The position numbers and the translations under genes were made by a program. From NCBI GenBank assembly GCA_948330435.1, contig CAOJBY010000004.1, positions 1 through 64,000 on the forward strand: DNA of 64,000 nucleotides, read 5' to 3'. Shown piece by piece: positions 35,164 to 44,128 of this stretch (positions within the stretch are counted from its first letter, which is position 1; each line of letters starts with the position of its first letter). This DNA comes from an uncultured Lachnoclostridium sp. GTDB taxonomy: Bacteria; Bacillota; Clostridia; Lachnospirales; Lachnospiraceae. The notes under the pieces were generated by a model. That model searched no databases, was not told where the DNA came from, and saw only the letters and a program-made list of their open reading frames with translations.

Positions 35164-35379
35164 TCACTCTGCTTCATATAACAAGATTCCCTCTTTAAAA
35201 ATATGGTTTAAAAATCCCTTGTCTTCAATCTCTGTAGTCACCACATCCACATGACAACCCAGGCCTTTTTCGTGTTCATTCACAAACAGGAAATATTGTA
35301 TCAGGCTTCTCAAATGTCCTTTATCGATATACAAATCAATATCACTTTCATCATTCTTCCTAAACCACCGCAAAAGCAT
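35164..35379 (-). pseudogene. Truncated MNT-type nucleotidyltransferase
   Basis: A 71-residue remnant matching the C-terminal two thirds of minimal nucleotidyltransferases: ESDIDLYIDKGHLRSL, HVDVVTTE and a final KEGILLYEAE. The N-terminal part with the GSxxRG motif is missing; immediately upstream is the end of a glycosyltransferase. Only the DxD pair survives, so it should be inactive. No HEPN partner is adjacent. Confidence 0.6.
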
Positions 35380-35416
35380 AACAGTTCAGCCCGGCTGCTG
35401 CCCTCCCCCCACTCCG

Positions 35417-36409
35417 TTACGCTCTCGCATACAACTGATACAGCTTCCTGGCCTGCCGGAACACATCCCGTTCCATAGCCCGCTGTCTCCCCCTGGAAGT
35501 CAGATTCGGAAGCTCCCCCTCCAGAATCTGGCTAATCAGTCTCTCAAATTCCGCCTGACTGCTCCCCTTGTACACATCCTCCCGATTCTCAAGCCATCCC
35601 TGATAAACGGGAATATCCCGGAGCAGGACCGGTATCTCACAGGAAAGGGCTTCCAGCACCACGATCCCCTCCGTCTCCTCATAGGACGGGAAAAAGAACA
35701 GATCACTTCCGCTGTATGCTTCTCTTATCTCTTCCGGAGTCACATAACCTGCAAAGGTCAGGTTCGGCAGGCGGGTCCGCACCGCCTTTCGCACTTTCCC
35801 GGGTATCTGAATATCCGGCGTATATCCAAACCAAATAAACTGATACTCCGGCATCCTCTCCGCCAGCTCCACAAAATCCAGAATCCCTTTTCGCTCAAAA
35901 TAAAGACCCACGGACAGAATAACCCGATCCATCTCTGTAAAGCCATACTCTCTGCGAAACCTGGTACGTACGGCCATATTTTTCTGAAATCGAAACGTGT
36001 CCACCCCATTGGAAATCACAGCGATGGGCTTGCGGATGCCGTAGCTCATCAAAAGCGAACGGGAATAGGCCGTGGGAGTAAGGATCAGATCCCCCAGCTC
36101 ATAGCACCTTACCAGCCACTGCTGAAACAAGGGAGCCAGAAAATTAGACCCTGTAAATGAATTTTCAAAATCCTCCCTGGTGGAGTGGGCATGATAGATC
36201 ACTTTCTTTCCTGCCCTCTTGGCCCTTTTCGCCATCCGGTAATCACTGGGAAAAATACTGTTTAAATGAACAATGTCATAGTCTTCCTCCGGATTGTCCG
36301 TAACCTCCACGCCATTTTCTTCAAGGGAGTCTCTTTGCATCTGCATAGCCCGTCCAATTCCACTCCGGGAAAGCATTTTCTGATTCTTCGAATACAAAAG
36401 CACTTTCAT
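35417..36409 (-). CDS. GT4-family glycosyltransferase
   Basis: A 330-residue GT-B glycosyltransferase. N-terminal MKVLLYSKNQKMLSRSGIGRA, a central AVISNGVDTFRF, and the nucleotide-sugar binding stretch SGSDLFFFPSYEETEGIVVLEAL with the EX7E glutamates. It probably adds a sugar to a membrane lipid or polymer with its upstream neighbour. AAGGAG lies 10 nt before the ATG. Its first 89 bp overlap the 3' end of the upstream glycosyltransferase in another frame. Confidence 0.9.
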   Translation of the reverse strand: MKVLLYSKNQKMLSRSGIGRAMQMQRDSLEENGVEVTDNPEEDYDIVHLNSIFPSDYRMAKRAKRAGKKVIYHAHSTREDFENSFTGSNFLAPLFQQWLVRCYELGDLILTPTAYSRSLLMSYGIRKPIAVISNGVDTFRFQKNMAVRTRFRREYGFTEMDRVILSVGLYFERKGILDFVELAERMPEYQFIWFGYTPDIQIPGKVRKAVRTRLPNLTFAGYVTPEEIREAYSGSDLFFFPSYEETEGIVVLEALSCEIPVLLRDIPVYQGWLENREDVYKGSSQAEFERLISQILEGELPNLTSRGRQRAMERDVFRQARKLYQLYARA

Positions 36410-37556
36410 GTGCCCTCAACTCCTTTTTATATAAGCTACTCACCGACCGTCCAAAGGCTTCCGTTCCGAAAGCCTTTGCCAGTTCACGGCTATAAGCACT
36501 CATCTGCTCACGTTTTTCCCCATCTCTCAAAATCTCTTTCACATAGCTGCCAAACTCCTCCCTGCCCCGGAAAGAATACCCATTCTTTCCATGCTCCAGC
36601 ACCCCGGTGAGACAGGGATCTCTCCGGCACACCAGCGGCAATCCGCTTGCCAGAGCTTCCACATAAGTCAGCCCCTGGGTTTCACTGGTAGACGCACAGA
36701 CAAACAGATCCGCCAGCCGGTAAAAAGCCGGAACCATCTTCGGCTCTGCCATCCCGTAAAAATACACCTGTTTTTCAAGATCCAGCTCCTTTGCCAGATT
36801 CCGAAGACTGTTCTCGGCCGGACCGCCGCCCACAATCAAAAGCACCGCATCCTCACCGGAGATCCCCGCTTCTTTCCAACTATACAGCAGTTCATCCACC
36901 TGCTTTTCAAACCCAAGGCGGCCCAGACTCAGAACAATGGCAACATCCGGTCCAATACCGCACGCTTCCCGAATTCCGGAAAGTATATCCTGAGAAATCG
37001 GTGCGGAAAATTGTTCCAGTTGAATTCCCGTGGGAATAATGGCCGTTTTGTTTTCCACCCCATAGCTCTTAAAGGTCCTCTCCACCTTTTTCGTCGGCAT
37101 AATGAGCCGATCCACAGGATGAAGTCTCCATCGCATGCATGCTGACACAGCCGCAGGCCCCAGATATTTACCCATAGGAATATATTTTGTATACTGCTCA
37201 TATAGAGTGTGGCAGGTATGTATAAAGACAGCTCCCGTATCCTCCGCAATCCGTTTTCCATAACTGAACGTGCAAAACTCACACTGACTATGAACAATAT
37301 CCGGCATCCATTCCGTCAGCTCCCGCCGGTAAGCTCCGTCTCCCGGCACCGGAATGCGTACCCCCGGATAGATTCCCGAGGGAATAGAACGCAGATACCA
37401 CACATTCCCCTCATGATAAGCCTTTCCCCTGTCAGATACCGTCAGAATACGCACCTCATGCCCCTGCCTGGTAAGCTCCTCCTCCAGGTTCAAAACAGAG
37501 GTCACCACACCGTTAATTGTAGAACGAAATAAATCTGTAGTAATTAAAATCTTCAT
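36321..37556 (-). CDS. GT4 glycosyltransferase, diacylglycerol glucosyltransferase-like
   Basis: A 411-residue GT-B enzyme. N-terminal STINGVVTSVLNLEEEL and HSQCEFCTFSYGKRIAEDTG with HTCHTLYEQYTKYIP resemble enzymes that glucosylate 1,2-diacylglycerol; GLGRLGFEKQ-like LSLGRLGFEKQVDEL and CASTSETQGLTYVEAL form the donor site. Its final ~30 residues (after SLYKKELRA) extend into the next gene and look unlike the family, so the end may be a recent extension by loss of a stop. It overlaps the TVP38-like gene upstream by 4 bp. Product likely a glycolipid of the membrane. Confidence 0.88.
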   Translation of the reverse strand: MKILITTDLFRSTINGVVTSVLNLEEELTRQGHEVRILTVSDRGKAYHEGNVWYLRSIPSGIYPGVRIPVPGDGAYRRELTEWMPDIVHSQCEFCTFSYGKRIAEDTGAVFIHTCHTLYEQYTKYIPMGKYLGPAAVSACMRWRLHPVDRLIMPTKKVERTFKSYGVENKTAIIPTGIQLEQFSAPISQDILSGIREACGIGPDVAIVLSLGRLGFEKQVDELLYSWKEAGISGEDAVLLIVGGGPAENSLRNLAKELDLEKQVYFYGMAEPKMVPAFYRLADLFVCASTSETQGLTYVEALASGLPLVCRRDPCLTGVLEHGKNGYSFRGREEFGSYVKEILRDGEKREQMSAYSRELAKAFGTEAFGRSVSSLYKKELRAHESAFVFEESENAFPEWNWTGYADAKRLP

Positions 37557-38152
37557 GCTACCAATCCCCCCAGCCAGCTTCCCGTATAGAGCAGTGCCAG
37601 ACTATACATGGCAATAGACGCCGGCTTTCCCAATATAATTATAGTTCCAAACTTTTTCCAGGACATACGGGTAAGTCCTGCCAGCATACACAGGAAATCA
37701 TCCGGTGCACAGGGAAAGAAAATAGCCATGGCAAAAAACCGGTCAAACTTCTTTCCCCGTTCCAGCCAGCCGGCATACTTCTCATAAGTCTCTTCCTTAA
37801 CAAAAGCCTGTACAAAGCATTTTCCATACCGTCTTGCCAGATAAAAATTAATAAAAGAACCAATGACAATTCCAATATAATTATAAAGCAGTCCTTTCCA
37901 GGCCCCAAACAAAACAACTCCCACCGCACAGGAAATCCCTCCGGGAATAATGGGAATCACCACCTGTATAATCTGGATCAACACAAAAACCAACGGACCA
38001 TAGATCCCGCTTTTACCCACAAGGGCTTCCATCTGACTTCGATCCGTAAAAATCCCCGTCTTAATACCATATATCGTAAAAGCCAAAAGCACCGCCATAG
38101 AACCCCAGGTAACCAGGTTTATCATCTTCTGTTTCTTTTGGGTCATTTTCAT
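37553..38152 (-). CDS. TVP38/TMEM64 (DedA-like) membrane protein
   Basis: A 199-residue polytopic protein with 5-6 hydrophobic helices. The SNARE-associated/VTT domain is recognisable by PGGISCAVGVVLFGAWKGLLYNYIG, the FYLARRYGKCFV segment and FFPCAPDDFLCMLAGLT. VTT proteins flip or distribute lipids across membranes. First in an operon with two lipid-type glycosyltransferases, suggesting joint work on glycolipid or carrier lipid topology. Confidence 0.88.
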   Translation of the reverse strand: MKMTQKKQKMINLVTWGSMAVLLAFTIYGIKTGIFTDRSQMEALVGKSGIYGPLVFVLIQIIQVVIPIIPGGISCAVGVVLFGAWKGLLYNYIGIVIGSFINFYLARRYGKCFVQAFVKEETYEKYAGWLERGKKFDRFFAMAIFFPCAPDDFLCMLAGLTRMSWKKFGTIIILGKPASIAMYSLALLYTGSWLGGLVA

Positions 38153-38305
38153 ATCCCTCCTCTGTTGTCTCTTCTCGATTTGCTCATCTACCTTTCTAAA
38201 CGATTATTTTACCCTTATTTCTTCACAATTTTAATTATTTTTCTGATTCTTAAATGAATTTTAAGAATTTTCACCACTTTTGGTGAAATTTCTAACGGTG
38301 GTGAG

Positions 38306-38515
38306 GGGCAGCGGCAGGGTGGGCGGACAGAATTTTCCATATCGGTGTTCGGACGGTTCAGCGTACACACTGTCTGCTCTGGACGGACATTACCTTAAAC
38401 TTTTCTGAGAAGCGATTTCTTTTTTAGGTAATGTCCGTCCAAATCAGACAGCATGTCCGTGAACAGCCGGACACCTGATATTGGAAAGTTCTGTCCGCCC
38501 ACCCTGCCGCTGCCC
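38306..38515. mobile_element. Palindromic MITE-like element 1
   Basis: About 210 bp forming one long imperfect hairpin: arms of about 90 bp (38306 to about 38395 and about 38425 to 38515) at roughly 85 percent complementarity, joined by a short AT-rich loop. Outer ends read GGGCAGCGGCAGGGTGGGCG. It encodes nothing. 38153-38305 holds only the upstream region of the TVP38-like gene and a small TTTCACCA/TGGTGAAA hairpin (about 38270-38288). Confidence 0.7.
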
Positions 38516-38559
38516 ATCCACGGTTGCGAAAATCCCTGTCTCCCGCCGCCACAAAAACA

Positions 38560-38928
38560 GGACTGTCACAAAGTCAGCCGCCATTTCCGATATCCTGTAC
38601 AACGAATATTAAGTTTTGGATAGTTTGACGCAGAATATTTTTCTGAGAGTGCTGCTTCACAAACGCAGACGTAGCGGTGGCTACGGCGAGGCTTGGGAAG
38701 TAGTGCTATCAGGAAAATAGGCAAGCCAAACTGCCAATAACTTAATATTCGTTGTACAGATGTCCGGCTATTCACGAACAGTAGTCTGATGATGGCGAAC
38801 GTTGTACAAAGCGTAAATCAGGCAACGCCTGACAAAACAAGTACCACAACGTCCGACAGCAGCAGATTACTGTGCGTGAATCGTCCGAACACAGGATATG
38901 GAAATGGCGGCTGACTTTGTGACAGTCC
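38560..38928. mobile_element. Palindromic MITE-like element 2, interrupted
   Basis: Outer arms GGACTGTCACAAAGTCAGCC (from 38560) and its complement (to 38928). When the 163-bp insert at 38596-38758 is removed the two arms become continuous and complementary over about 85-90 bp, and the unit shrinks to about 206 bp, the size of element 1. The core TTTCCATATCnnGTGTTCGG is shared with element 1, but the outermost 30 bp differ. Confidence 0.7.
38596..38758. mobile_element. Small inserted element with terminal inverted repeats
   Basis: 163 bp with perfect 18-bp terminal repeats TGTACAACGAATATTAAG, extending imperfectly to about 33 bp. It splits the left arm of element 2. No transposase is encoded; a 69-codon frame across it has no ribosome site. 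No clear target duplication can be read. Confidence 0.7.
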
Positions 38929-38946
38929 GTCCGTTCCCAACTTCTT

Positions 38947-39792
38947 CTATTTCTTTACAACCGGAATCCACACCTCATACCGAGCATCCTGCGGATCCGG
39001 ATTAAGATAAACCTCAATATCCGGTGCATTCGCATATTCATATCCCGAAGCCGGCAGCCACTCACTGACAATCCTCTGCTCCAACTCCTGAATAGACTGA
39101 TTCGTTCCACTCCCCGGGAAAACAGCCCAGGTAGAAGCTGGTATCCAATATTCCTCAAATCCCTCCAGCTCTCTGGTACTGGAAACAGCAATCCAATACT
39201 TCCACTGCTCCTCATCCCCGCAGGCACTGACACCCAAAAGCCCCATAGGCTCCGCATTCATAAAGCCAGCCAGCTTTTCGATAGTTCCGTTCATCGCCGC
39301 ATCCTGCCACATCTTAGGCACCACCATAAAATTCTTCTCAATCTCCTGCTCCAGGGGCATCGACACCCCCACAATGCGAAAGCTCTCCTTTGTTTCAATC
39401 CGATAATTCATCTCTTCTGCTCCTTTCACCGCAATCGTAAACGTAAGAGGTGGAAAGGATTTTACGGATACGCCCTCACCCCGCACCGCAGAGGGAGCTA
39501 TCCCATGAACCCCCTGAAAAGCCCGGTTAAAAGCTGTTGGAGAATGATAGCCATACTTTTCCGCAATATCCACGATTTTCTCTTTCCCTCCCTGGAGATC
39601 CACCGCAGCCAGGGACATCTTTCTTCTTCGGACATACTCCGACAAAGTAACACCCGCCATATAGGTAAACATCCTCTGAAAATGATAAGACGAACAGCAG
39701 GCTATCCGCCCAAGCTGCTCATAATCCATTTCCTCTGTCAGATGCTCCTCTATATACCGCATACTGTCATTTAACCGTTCCACCCATTCCAT
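38947..39792 (-). CDS. AraC-family regulator with GyrI-like domain
   Basis: A 281-residue regulator with the two-helix-turn-helix AraC domain at the N-terminus (LGRIACCSSYHFQRMFTYMAG, then IVDIAEKYGYHSPTAFNRAF) and a C-terminal GyrI-like ligand-binding domain (about 120-280, MNYRIETKESFRIVGV). This order is that of Rob-like regulators that respond to hydrophobic compounds. Start at 39792 follows AGAGGTG; the frame opens 15 codons earlier without a site. No obvious target gene adjoins it. Confidence 0.9.
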   Translation of the reverse strand: MEWVERLNDSMRYIEEHLTEEMDYEQLGRIACCSSYHFQRMFTYMAGVTLSEYVRRRKMSLAAVDLQGGKEKIVDIAEKYGYHSPTAFNRAFQGVHGIAPSAVRGEGVSVKSFPPLTFTIAVKGAEEMNYRIETKESFRIVGVSMPLEQEIEKNFMVVPKMWQDAAMNGTIEKLAGFMNAEPMGLLGVSACGDEEQWKYWIAVSSTRELEGFEEYWIPASTWAVFPGSGTNQSIQELEQRIVSEWLPASGYEYANAPDIEVYLNPDPQDARYEVWIPVVKK

Positions 39793-39962
39793 ACAGACAC
39801 CTCTTAATTTAAAGTTGCTACGCAACAGTACTAGCAAAAAATATTGCTATACTATGTTGTTTCACATTTTATTATAAAATAGTTCCCGTTGCATGTCCTC
39901 TCAATTTCTGCACAAAAAAGAGAGCAAGCCCATGAACCAATGCTTTAACGCTGGTCGCCATG

Positions 39963-40664
39963 TCATTTCACAAATTTATACCCAATCCCACGAACCGTCT
40001 TAATATGCTCCGGTCTCTCCGGATCCTGCTCCAGCTTCCTCCGAAGACTGCGTATATGAACGTCTACCGTCCGTGTTTCTCCGGAATAGGCATACCCCCA
40101 TACCTGCTCCAAAAGCTGCTCCCGGGTATACACTCTGTTTGGGTGGCTGGCTATCAGGTAGAGAAGTTCATATTCTTTCAGAGAAAAAGTAACCGGCTCC
40201 CCTCGAAGCCTGACCTCTCTGGCCGCATGATCAATCTCCAGGTCTCCCACCTGAAGCACGTTTTCTGTCCGGGCTTCCAATCCCCCGATTGCACTTCTGC
40301 GTAAAAGAGCCTTGATCCGGGCTTCCAGCTCCCGAATGCCAAAGGGCTTACTGATATAATCATCCGCCCCCATCTCCAATCCAAGGACCTTATCAATCTC
40401 CTCTCCCTTAGCAGTCAGCATAATAACCGGCAAAGCCGACAGATCGGAACCGGCACGGATTCTCCGAAGCACCTCCACTCCGTCCATGCCCGGAAGCATG
40501 TAGTCCAACAGCACCAGATCCACCTGTGCTGTCTTCAGAATCTCCAGTCCCTTTTCCCCCGTCTCTGCTCCAAGGACCTCATAACCGGCCTTTCTCAGAT
40601 TGTACTCCAGAAGCTCCCGTATATGCAATTCATCATCAATGGTCAGAATAACTTTTTTCCCCAT
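39963..40664 (-). CDS. PhoB-like response regulator
   Basis: A 233-residue OmpR-family regulator with receiver Asp54 (LLDYMLPGMDG), KPFG loop and a complete winged helix ending in VRGIGYKFVK. It pairs with the kinase at 40737-42002 and is the complete counterpart of the truncated regulator at 10500. Start at 40664 has GGGGGAG 7 nt upstream. A Na/Pi-PhoU transporter gene upstream supports a phosphate-related role. Confidence 0.9.
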   Translation of the reverse strand: MGKKVILTIDDELHIRELLEYNLRKAGYEVLGAETGEKGLEILKTAQVDLVLLDYMLPGMDGVEVLRRIRAGSDLSALPVIMLTAKGEEIDKVLGLEMGADDYISKPFGIRELEARIKALLRRSAIGGLEARTENVLQVGDLEIDHAAREVRLRGEPVTFSLKEYELLYLIASHPNRVYTREQLLEQVWGYAYSGETRTVDVHIRSLRRKLEQDPERPEHIKTVRGIGYKFVK

Positions 40665-40736
40665 ATAGTTCTCCCCCAGTATAACGTTCGATAGGCAAGT
40701 AATTGGTCCGATTATTTTCAAGACGCTATATAAATC

Positions 40737-42002
40737 TCAAGAATAGTAGGGCAGCTCCACCCGGAATTCGCTTCCCTCCCCCGGGCGGCTTTTTACCTGA
40801 ATCGTGCCTTTATACAGTTCCACAATATGCTTCACAATAGACAACCCCAGGCCGGTACCTCCCTGCTCCCTGGATCTTCCCTTATCCACACGATAAAACC
40901 GTTCAAAAATGCGTTCTGTCTGCTCTGCCTCCATGCCAATTCCCGTATCGGCAACCTCCAGCACCAGATCTTTCGGCGTGCTCCGGCACACAATGGTCAC
41001 TGCTCCAAACTCCGTAGCTTTCAGGCCATTATCCACCAGATTAATGACGAGCTGCTTTATGCGATCCCGGTTGCAGGTAAAGGGGCGAACACCGGGATCC
41101 GGCGTGAAGATCAGGCGAACATGGGGCTTTACTTTTGGTGCCAACAGATCCAACACCTCCTGAATCACCTCGTTCACGTCACACGGCTCCTGCCGCACGT
41201 CCTTTTTGCTCTCTATCTCGGAAAGAAACAGGGTATCATCAATGAGATTCCCAAGACGCTCCGTCTCAATATCAATGATGTCGAGAAATCTTTCCGCACA
41301 GTCTGGCTCCTCCATGGCTCCGTTTTTCAGGGTTTCCACAAAGCCCCGAATGGATGTCAGGGGGGTTTTCAACTCATGGGTTACATTGGAGACAAATTCC
41401 CGACGCTGCTTTTCCACGGCTCTCACGGCAGAGACGTATTTCCGGAAATACATGGTCAGGGAAAGTGCCAGCAACAGCAGAATCACCATGGCCAGTACGG
41501 TGGAACGGAAGAATTCGTCATCCATATTCTTAAGTTCTTCCATAGGGATAGCCGTGCGAATCACGCCCTGAAAGCCATCCGTACGCAAGGGCACCGCACA
41601 ATAGCAGTAATCCATCCCGAAAGTGGAGGAACGGCGGATGACGCTGTTGCTCTCGCCGGATAATGCTTTTTGCACCTCTTCCCGATCCAAATGATTGCTC
41701 ATCACCTGACCGGCCCCTTTGGAATCTCCCAGCACCTGCCCGTTTTCATCTATAATCGTGATTCTTATATTGTATTTTTCTCCGTAATGCTCCGCAAAGG
41801 CTTTCAATTCCTCATTTACCGGAAACACTCCCCGGACATCCTCTTCCAGAAGAATATCCCGAAGCAGCTCTGCCTGGGTCAGATACCCGGCTTCGCTCTG
41901 TTTCTCCAGATACGTAAATCCATTGCTCCAAAATGCGTATTCAAAGGCAAGCAGGGCTATTACCGCAGCCACCGCATAGCCAATTAAAAATTTCTTTTTC
42001 AA
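40737..42002 (-). CDS. PhoR-like sensor histidine kinase, probable TTG start
   Basis: A 421-residue kinase from a TTG at 42002, chosen because AGGAG lies 10 nt upstream and the protein then begins KKKFLIGYAVAAVIALLAF, a proper first transmembrane helix. Longer versions from 42143 or 42050 would read through the repeat at 42003-42196 and lack a ribosome site. An extracytoplasmic PhoR-type sensor region (about 25-155), a second membrane helix (about 165-185), DHp with NVTHELKTPLTSIRG and HATPase with NLVDNGLKA and GGTGLGLSIVKH follow. Confidence 0.85.
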   Translation of the reverse strand: MKKKFLIGYAVAAVIALLAFEYAFWSNGFTYLEKQSEAGYLTQAELLRDILLEEDVRGVFPVNEELKAFAEHYGEKYNIRITIIDENGQVLGDSKGAGQVMSNHLDREEVQKALSGESNSVIRRSSTFGMDYCYCAVPLRTDGFQGVIRTAIPMEELKNMDDEFFRSTVLAMVILLLLALSLTMYFRKYVSAVRAVEKQRREFVSNVTHELKTPLTSIRGFVETLKNGAMEEPDCAERFLDIIDIETERLGNLIDDTLFLSEIESKKDVRQEPCDVNEVIQEVLDLLAPKVKPHVRLIFTPDPGVRPFTCNRDRIKQLVINLVDNGLKATEFGAVTIVCRSTPKDLVLEVADTGIGMEAEQTERIFERFYRVDKGRSREQGGTGLGLSIVKHIVELYKGTIQVKSRPGEGSEFRVELPYYS

Positions 42003-42196
42003 CTTGGGAACGCTCCTATTCTCAGCAGGCCATTTCTGGCACAGTTCCATGGGCTGCTGTTTTTCCTGCGGGCAACGAGCCAAGCGGACATGGCCCAGGC
42101 CACCTTCTCGCCCGAAAGGCTCATCTTGCGCTGGCATGTCCATTTGGCGACTGCCGCAAGGGTTAAGGACCCCACAGCAAGCTGCGGGGTCTTTGA
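42003..42196. repeat. Intergenic repeat-like segment with terminator hairpin
   Basis: Contains a hairpin GACCCCGCAGC/GCTGTGGGGTC (about 42169-42192) right after the transporter stop, and a GGACATG/CATGTCC dyad (about 42088-42142). The minus-strand start TCAAAGACCCCGCAG recurs at the end of the dehydratase gene (about 17312-17325). I recall similar segments scattered in related genomes but cannot verify copy number. Confidence 0.45.
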
Positions 42197-43849
42197 CTAC
42201 TGCATCTCATCCGCCACATAACCCGCAATATTGTTGGCATGATCGGAAATACGCTCTATATTGTTTAATATATCCAGGTAAATCACACCTCTTGCCGCAG
42301 AGCATTGGTTTCGGGACAATCGTTCAATATGCTTCTCCCGAAGCTCCTCCTCCAGATCGTCTACCTCATCCTCCAGCTGTATGGTCTGCTGCACATAAGC
42401 CATTTTCTCTGTCTGCCTTGCCAATATGGATGCTTTCATGGAGTCCAGTGCCAGCCCCTCTATCTCTTCCAGTCCCTCTGTGGCTTCCAGTGAAAATGTC
42501 AGCCTTTCCTGAATCATACGCTCCGCCATTTCCGCAATGTTGTCACAGTGATCGCTCATTCGCTCAATGTCACCCACGGTATAGAGCAGATTCCCCACAA
42601 CCTGTCTCTGACGATCCGTCAGAGAGGTACTGCTGATCTTAGCCAGGTATTCCGCCATCTGTCTCTCATACTTATTCATAGTTTCTTCTATTTGGTAGGC
42701 TTTGTCAACCCGTTTCTGGCTGCCGGTGCGTACTGCGTCAAAGGCAAGCTTCGCATGCTGCCAGGACAGCTCGCCCATACGTACTACCTCCTTGGCCGCA
42801 TGCTCTACCGCAAAGGACGGTGTCTCCAAAATACGCTCATCCAGGTGGGGAAGCTCGTATGCTTCCTCCTGTCCCTCCTCCGATTCGTCTTCTCCCTTTA
42901 CCAGAAGCCCTGACATTTTTACAAGCCAATTGGCAAATGGGAACAAAATCAGGGTGTTTGTTATGTTGAAGACGGTATGGAAGACGGAGATCTGTACGCT
43001 GTTGATGGAGGATGCCGCCAGGGTGCGGTTCAGGGTAAATACACCGAACATCACCACGCTAAATAGTATGGCTCCTATTACGTTAAAAAGCAGATGGATC
43101 ACGGCTGCTCTTTTGGCTGTCCGCTGGGCACCAAGGCTTGACAGTAATGCCGTTACGCAGGTTCCGATGTTTTGTCCCAGTGTGATATAAATGGCCGAGT
43201 TCCAGGTTACTACGCCGTTGGCCGCCAGGGTCTGCAGAATTCCTACGGAAGCGGATGAGCTTTGGATTACAGCCGTTACTACCAGGCCTGTCAGAATTCC
43301 CAGAATGGGATTTCCGCCCAGGATTCGGAATGCTTCCGAAAAGATTGGTGCATCACGATAGGGGGTGATGGAATCGGACATGAAGCTTAAGCCGATGAAC
43401 AGGACGCCGAAGCCGATGAGGATCTGGCTTAGCTCTCTTGCTTTTTCTTTTTTGGAAAAGAGTATGAGAAATGCACCGATTCCGATGAGCAGGGGGGCAA
43501 AGAATTCAGGCTTTAAGATGCTGCCCCATTCACTCATGGAGACTACCCATGCGGTGATGGTGGTTCCGATGTTGGCTCCCATGATGATTCCGGCCGCCTG
43601 AGTCAGATTCATGAGACCGGCATTGACGAAGCCCACGACCATGACTGTGGTGGCGGAGCTGCTTTGGATCACTGCCGTGACACCAGCACCCAGGAGGATT
43701 CCCAGGAGACGGTTTTTTGTGAGTACTTCCAGAAGATGACGCATGCGTCCTCCTGCGGACTTTTGCAGGCCGTCTGCCATGACGTTCATTCCGTATAAGA
43801 ACATCCCCAGGCCGCCGATGAAGCGGAACAACATTTCGATGTGTGACAT
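42197..43849 (-). CDS. Na/Pi cotransporter family protein with PhoU domain
   Basis: A 550-residue NptA-like protein. The N-terminal half (about 1-315) has two Na/Pi repeats with the QSSSA motif (AVIQSSSATTVM, AVIQSSSASVGI); the C-terminal half (about 345-545) is a helical PhoU-like domain (NIAEMAERMIQERLTF, ILNNIERISDHANNIAGYV). It likely imports phosphate with sodium, with PhoU helices tuning activity. It lies directly upstream of the PhoBR-like pair on the same strand. Confidence 0.92.
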   Translation of the reverse strand: MSHIEMLFRFIGGLGMFLYGMNVMADGLQKSAGGRMRHLLEVLTKNRLLGILLGAGVTAVIQSSSATTVMVVGFVNAGLMNLTQAAGIIMGANIGTTITAWVVSMSEWGSILKPEFFAPLLIGIGAFLILFSKKEKARELSQILIGFGVLFIGLSFMSDSITPYRDAPIFSEAFRILGGNPILGILTGLVVTAVIQSSSASVGILQTLAANGVVTWNSAIYITLGQNIGTCVTALLSSLGAQRTAKRAAVIHLLFNVIGAILFSVVMFGVFTLNRTLAASSINSVQISVFHTVFNITNTLILFPFANWLVKMSGLLVKGEDESEEGQEEAYELPHLDERILETPSFAVEHAAKEVVRMGELSWQHAKLAFDAVRTGSQKRVDKAYQIEETMNKYERQMAEYLAKISSTSLTDRQRQVVGNLLYTVGDIERMSDHCDNIAEMAERMIQERLTFSLEATEGLEEIEGLALDSMKASILARQTEKMAYVQQTIQLEDEVDDLEEELREKHIERLSRNQCSAARGVIYLDILNNIERISDHANNIAGYVADEMQ

Positions 43850-43952
43850 TTTGGGTCCTCCGATTGTATTTTACGATATAATTTTCTTGCTGGTTTAAAA
43901 ATAGCAGGGGCGTGTAAAATACAATCGCAGTATTTGTAAATTCTGTGTAAAG

Positions 43953-43995
43953 TATGTATGAACCGAGCGAACATAGGATATGGAAATCCCGCTGT
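43953..43995. repeat. Decayed copy of the palindromic element core
   Basis: Contains GAACCGAGCGAACATAGGATATGGAAA, here only summarised: it matches the core of the elements at 38.3-38.9 kb (GAACA, GGATATGGAAAT) but no complementary arm is nearby. 43850-44128 has no gene. Confidence 0.5.
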
Positions 43996-44128
43996 TCCAT
44001 TCGCTCCTGTCCCCGTCCGTCCCCACAAACCTTTCCTATAAACTAAAAAAAGAAACGGCAGTCTTTCGAATCATTCGATTTTACTCGACAAAAACCCATT
44101 TCTTTTTCATAATTGAAGAACTCATCTT

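Noticed and set aside
38566..38775. 69-codon minus-strand frame across the nested elements
   Set aside because: It crosses element boundaries and has no ribosome site or family match.
42003..42143. N-terminal extension of the PhoR-like kinase
   Set aside because: It reads through an intergenic repeat; a TTG with a good AGGAG site starts the protein at its first membrane helix.
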